Below, piece after piece: positions 42,744 to 48,411 of a DNA stretch of 48,411 bases. This DNA comes from Pseudomonadota bacterium (GTDB taxonomy: Bacteria > Pseudomonadota > Gammaproteobacteria > Steroidobacterales > Steroidobacteraceae). The translations under genes and the position numbers were made by a program. The stretch covers positions 1 through 48,411 of the forward strand of contig JANYAE010000044.1 in NCBI GenBank assembly GCA_025355105.1, read 5' to 3'. Position 1 is the stretch's first letter. The number at the start of each line of letters is the position of its first letter. Below the pieces are notes generated by a model. That model ran no database searches and had not been told where the DNA came from. It was given only the letters and a program-made list of their open reading frames with translations.

Positions 42744-44299
42744 CCGAAGTTCCCATGCTCCAGTTCGCGGCGCAGGTCCCGCTTCAGCACCTTGCCGTTC
42801 GGGTTTCGCGGCAGCATGTCGCGACCGACCACCGCGGCGATGCGCTGCTGCCGGCCGACGCGGTCGTTGGTCCAGTCGCGCAGCGCTTCGGCATCGAGCG
42901 GCGCTCCGGCACGGGCGACGACCACCGCGACCGGTGTCTCGCCCCAGCGGCTGCTCGGCACGCCGACGACCGCGACCTCGGCAACCGCCGGGTGCTGGCG
43001 CATCACACTCTCGATGTCGGCGGGATAGATGTTCTGCCCGCCGGACAGGATCATGTCCTTCTTACGGTCGACGATATAGAGGAAGCCGTCGGCGTCCAGG
43101 CGACCGAGGTCGCCGGTGCGCAGCCACTGCCGTCCGTCGGCGTCGAGCCAAGTGGCCTCGCGGTTGGCCGCGTCGCGGGCGTGATAGCCCGCCATCACGA
43201 GCCGGCCGCGGCCGACAATCTCGCCGGTCGCGCCGGCCGGCAGCTCGCGGTCGTCGTCGCCGAGAATGCGGATATCGGAACCGAGCACCGGCTTGCCGAC
43301 GGACTCCAGCTTTTGCTCGAAGTCCTCGGGCGCGAGGATCGTCACGAGGCCTTCGGTGAGGCCGTAGAGCTCGATGAGCTGGCAGTCGAACTCCACCGCG
43401 AACCGCCGTTTGACCTCCGGCGGCAGCGGCGAGCCGCAGCACATCAGCGCCTCGAGGCTAGCAGTGCGGAACGCCGTGCGCTCGGGCGCCGCGAGCAGCC
43501 GCTCGAGCTGCACCGGCACGAACGAGCCGTGGGTGATCTTCTCCGCCTCGATCGTCCGCAGCGCGTCGGGCGCGCTGAAGTGCCGCAGCAACACCATCGT
43601 GCCGCCGACCAGGATGGTCGACAGCATCGACACCCAGCTGATGTTCGAGAACAGCCCGAGCGAACACAGCGTGCGGCAACCGTGGCGGTAGCGCAGCGCG
43701 ATCGCGCAGTCGTACGCCCAGTGCATGCGGCACTCGTGGGTGTGGACGATGCCCTTCGGCAGCGCCGTCGTTCCGGAACTGTAGATGATGTTGCACTCGT
43801 CGCCGGGCGCGATCGCCACGCGCGGGGCGCCGGCCGGCTGCGCCGCGAGCAGCGCGTCGAAGTCCTGCCAGCCCGCGCGCGGCCCGTCACAGCCGATGTA
43901 GTGCTGCGCGGCGAGACGCCCGGCGGCGCGCAGCCCCTCGATGCGCTTGCAATGCACACCGCTGGCGAGCACCGCGACGGTCGCCGCGTCCGCGCACATC
44001 GCGGCAACCGCCTCGTCGGTGATCGACACGTTGAGCGGCACCGCTACCGCGCCGGCGCGGATGATGCCGAACATCGCGATCGCGGTCTCAAGGCGCGTAT
44101 CCATGAGTACCGCGGCACGGTCGCGGGGGCGCACGCCGAGCGCGAGCAGTGCCTGCGCGAGGCGCGCGGTGGCGTCGTCGAATTCGCTCCAGGAAAGCGA
44201 GCGCTCGCCGTCGACCACGGCCGCCCGCGAGCCCAGCCAGCGGCCATTGCCGGCGATCAGGTCCGGCAGCAGGGCGGCCGGCGCTTCAAACCAGGACAT
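42740..44299 (-). CDS. AMP-dependent acyl-CoA synthetase/ligase
   Basis: 519 residues with all ANL motifs: NIIYSSGTTALPKGIVHTH (P-loop), ELYGLTEGLVT, GDLGRLDADGFLYIVDRKKDMILSGGQNIYPADIE and the C-terminal catalytic Lys in NPNGKVLKRDL. It activates a carboxylic acid to its CoA thioester. Grouped with a hydrolase and a TonB receptor, it probably feeds an imported ester or acid into catabolism; the substrate is unknown. Confidence 0.9.
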   Translation of the reverse strand: MSWFEAPAALLPDLIAGNGRWLGSRAAVVDGERSLSWSEFDDATARLAQALLALGVRPRDRAAVLMDTRLETAIAMFGIIRAGAVAVPLNVSITDEAVAAMCADAATVAVLASGVHCKRIEGLRAAGRLAAQHYIGCDGPRAGWQDFDALLAAQPAGAPRVAIAPGDECNIIYSSGTTALPKGIVHTHECRMHWAYDCAIALRYRHGCRTLCSLGLFSNISWVSMLSTILVGGTMVLLRHFSAPDALRTIEAEKITHGSFVPVQLERLLAAPERTAFRTASLEALMCCGSPLPPEVKRRFAVEFDCQLIELYGLTEGLVTILAPEDFEQKLESVGKPVLGSDIRILGDDDRELPAGATGEIVGRGRLVMAGYHARDAANREATWLDADGRQWLRTGDLGRLDADGFLYIVDRKKDMILSGGQNIYPADIESVMRQHPAVAEVAVVGVPSSRWGETPVAVVVARAGAPLDAEALRDWTNDRVGRQQRIAAVVGRDMLPRNPNGKVLKRDLRRELEHGNFG

Positions 44300-44363
44300 T
44301 GCTGCCTCTCGGGAAACCGCGCCGGCACCTCAGGGCGCCGGTCCGTGCCGGTCGCGGCCGACC

Positions 44364-46721
<2,358 letters not shown>

Positions 46722-46763
46722 GGCGAATTCCCCCCTGCAAAACAAGCGTTTTCTGATCTTTCG

Positions 46764-46801
46764 TTCAATGATCGTTGAAAATTCATTGAACGTTCGTTGA
46801 A
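46764..46801. promoter_or_regulatory. Repeat-rich operator between TonB receptor and TetR genes
   Basis: Two overlapping-type inverted repeats, TTCAA-N6-TTGAA (46764–46779) and TTCATTGAACGTTCGTTGAA (46782–46801, with a perfect GAACGTTC core), sit in the AT-rich centre of the 173-base divergent spacer. Their placement upstream of both genes suggests binding of the adjacent TetR protein to repress the receptor and itself. Confidence 0.55.
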
Positions 46802-46894
46802 TATTAGCCAGAGCCGGGACCGCGGCGCAACTTCGATTGGCAGCGCGGTCCGAAATAGGGGAAAATCGCAATCGCGTTTGTTGCAGTGCACATC

Positions 46895-47602
46895 ATGGCG
46901 ACCAAGAAGAAGACCGGCCGACCCGCGAAGGAGCGCCTGCTGGACGCCGCTGAGCGCTTGTTTGCGCAGCGCGGCTATCACGGCGTCTCGATTCGCGACA
47001 TCACCGAGGCCGCCGGCGCCGACGTCGCGCTCGTCAACTACCACTTCGGCAACAAGCGCGGGCTGCTGACGCGCGTCTTCGAGCGACGCGCCGAGATCCT
47101 CAATCGCGAGCGGCTGGAGCGGCTGGCGGCCGTGCGCCCCGGGCCGGACGGCCGGCTCGACCTCGAGGCGGTCGTCAATGCGTTCATGGAGCCGCTGATC
47201 CTGCGCTCGGGGCGCGGCGGCCGCGGCTGGAAGAGCTACTTCGCGCTCATCGCCCAGGTCAACAACTCACCGGAGCTGTCGGTGCTGATGACCCGCCACT
47301 TCGATCCGGTGGTGCACAAGTTCATCGACGTGCTGACGGCGGCCCTGCCCGGCGCGGACCTGCGCGACGTCTACTGGGGCTACCACTTCCTGACCGGGGC
47401 ACTGACCCTGACGTTCGCCGAGACCGGCCGCCTCGACAAGCTGTCCGGGCGGCTGTGCCGCTCGTCGGATCTCGACAGCGTGCACACGCGCTTCGCGCCT
47501 TTCATGGCGGCGGGCTTCGCGGCGCTGGCGGCACGCGGCGCGCCGGTCGCGCCGCTGGCCAAGGCCCGGGCGCGGCGCAAGGCGCCGGCCGGCGCGAACT
47601 AG
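46895..47602 (+). CDS. TetR-family regulator of the receptor unit
   Basis: 235 residues from ATG 46895 (GTG 46886 also possible). The Lys-rich leader MATKKKTGRPAKE precedes the helix-turn-helix RLLDAAERLFAQRGYHGVSIRDITEAAGADVALVNYHFGNKRGLL. The C-terminal domain is of the type in larger TetR proteins (YFALIAQVNNSPELSVLMTRHFDPVVHKFIDVL). It probably senses the compound imported by the TonB receptor or its CoA ester. The Ala/Arg-rich C-terminal tail looks disordered. Confidence 0.9.
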   Translation: MATKKKTGRPAKERLLDAAERLFAQRGYHGVSIRDITEAAGADVALVNYHFGNKRGLLTRVFERRAEILNRERLERLAAVRPGPDGRLDLEAVVNAFMEPLILRSGRGGRGWKSYFALIAQVNNSPELSVLMTRHFDPVVHKFIDVLTAALPGADLRDVYWGYHFLTGALTLTFAETGRLDKLSGRLCRSSDLDSVHTRFAPFMAAGFAALAARGAPVAPLAKARARRKAPAGAN

Positions 47603-47667
47603 CCCAACTTCCGCAGTTACGAGGGTACGGAGTAATGCCATCAAGGACTTAGAGTTCGAGGTTGGCA

Positions 47668-48411
47668 CTACATTTTGGGTCGGAGGTGGGGCGGCTTGAG
47701 TCGCTCGGGGAGGCGCAGGCCGAGCCGATCGAGCAGCGCCAGCTGAGCGCGATCGGGCCGGGCGACGCAGCGGATGCGCAGCTCGCGTGGCGGCGAGGTG
47801 GCGGTTGGCAACACGACGTCGGTGCTGTGGATCGCGCCGAGTTCATCGATGAGCGTGCGCGGGCTGTTGCCGAGGCCGGCGCGGCTCTGCCACTGCTCGA
47901 GGGTTTTCCAGAGCACGTAGGCGAGGAAGCAGACCAGGATGTGGGCCAGCACCCTGTCCTGGCGCTGATGCCAGATCGGGCGCATGGACAGTTCGGTCTT
48001 GTGGATGCGGAACGCGGCTTCGGCTTCGGACAGCTGGATGTAGGTCTTCCATAGCTCCTCGGCGCTCCAGTCGCGCACGTTGGTGCGTAGCACGTAGCAG
48101 CCTTCGCTGTGGCGCGACCAGTCATCCCACTCGGGCCGCACCGACCACTCGAGCCGCAGCCGGCTGCCGAGGGCGGGATCCTCGACGAGGCGGATCGCAT
48201 AACGTGCGGCGCCGCGCGAGTTGACGCCGAGCAGCCGGCCGATCTGGCGCTCGGTGGCGCTGCGCTCGATCGGGCTCCTGGCGGCCTCGAGTCGCCGCGT
48301 GAGGCTGGTGAGGCCGGCCTCGATGCGCTCGCAGAAGCGCCGGTGCATGGCCTGTTCCTTCTGCTGGCGATCGGCCGAGCGCACCAGCAGGAACGTCTCG
48401 GCACCATCGGG
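47668..48411 (-). CDS. IS1634-type transposase, C-terminal part (runs off window edge)
   Basis: The frame is open from the window edge and stops at 47668 (about 247 residues). The region [55 protein letters not shown] is the Glu-containing third part of the DDE core in IS1634/IS4-type transposases. The rest is the conserved C-terminus ending LRPKM. The N-terminal two thirds and the left inverted repeat are outside. The right inverted repeat should lie at about 47610–47667, but I cannot define it without its partner. Confidence 0.8.
   Translation of the reverse strand, partial: PDGAETFLLVRSADRQQKEQAMHRRFCERIEAGLTSLTRRLEAARSPIERSATERQIGRLLGVNSRGAARYAIRLVEDPALGSRLRLEWSVRPEWDDWSRHSEGCYVLRTNVRDWSAEELWKTYIQLSEAEAAFRIHKTELSMRPIWHQRQDRVLAHILVCFLAYVLWKTLEQWQSRAGLGNSPRTLIDELGAIHSTDVVLPTATSPPRELRIRCVARPDRAQLALLDRLGLRLPERLKPPHLRPKM

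Overview
The window is GC-rich bacterial DNA (roughly 70 % G+C in most genes). GlmS–GlmU, TonB-dependent receptors, S9 peptidases, Lol-type lipoprotein logic and an aryl-polyene (APE) pigment cluster point to a Gram-negative proteobacterium, most likely a poorly studied gammaproteobacterium of the Xanthomonadales/Nevskiales/Steroidobacterales kind. That placement is inference; no rRNA or tRNA gene was seen.

Layout. 1–11.3 kb: envelope and housekeeping genes (lipoprotein fragment, DUF502 and SYLF proteins, a membrane protein with a degenerate receiver domain, an orphan 2Fe-2S subunit, GST, oligopeptidase B, MalM-like protein, YbhN-type membrane protein, KTSC protein, a frameshifted lipoprotein, a TetR regulator, a lipoprotein and a c-type cytochrome). 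11.3–25.8 kb: an APE cluster. A divergent methyltransferase faces a tightly coupled run of 16 genes: chain-length-factor ketosynthase, acyltransferase, two ACPs, a fused aryl-ligase/dehydratase, glycosyltransferase, LpxL-type acyltransferase, LolA-like carrier, MMPL exporter, DUF3261 lipoprotein, ketosynthase, dehydratase, ketoreductase, second ketosynthase, a small secreted protein and a phosphopantetheinyl transferase. 25.9–28.8 kb: UbiA/MenA-type prenyltransferase, a hydrogenase-protease-like protein and a Tat-exported FMN oxidase.

29–36.2 kb is an accessory region of visibly lower and uneven GC. It ends exactly 24 bp downstream of the glmS stop codon with a sequence that has the architecture of a Tn7 right end (TGTGCG, then AAGTCGTT at the same offset as in Tn7, then a second site 20 bp further in). 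A second copy of that right end (TGTGCG-N9-AAGTCGTT) lies at 32.13–32.16 kb and abuts a left-end-like sequence starting TGT with spaced GTCGTTCCC repeats. I read this as at least one, probably two, tandem Tn7-like insertions at the glmS attachment site. They carry a metal-uptake cargo (His-rich protein, broken NiCoT nickel/cobalt permease, TonB receptor) and a set of unfamiliar secreted and membrane proteins. No tns gene is visible, so the elements would be non-autonomous or remnants.

36.2–48.4 kb: glmS, glmU, an S9 peptidase, then a probable catabolic/uptake unit (frameshifted alpha/beta hydrolase, AMP-dependent ligase, TonB receptor and a divergent TetR regulator with a repeat-rich operator between them), and finally the 3' part of an IS1634-type transposase running off the edge. 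Three genes (8.5, 32.8 and 41.8 kb) are broken by one- or two-base indels. This is either gene decay or indel error in the assembly.
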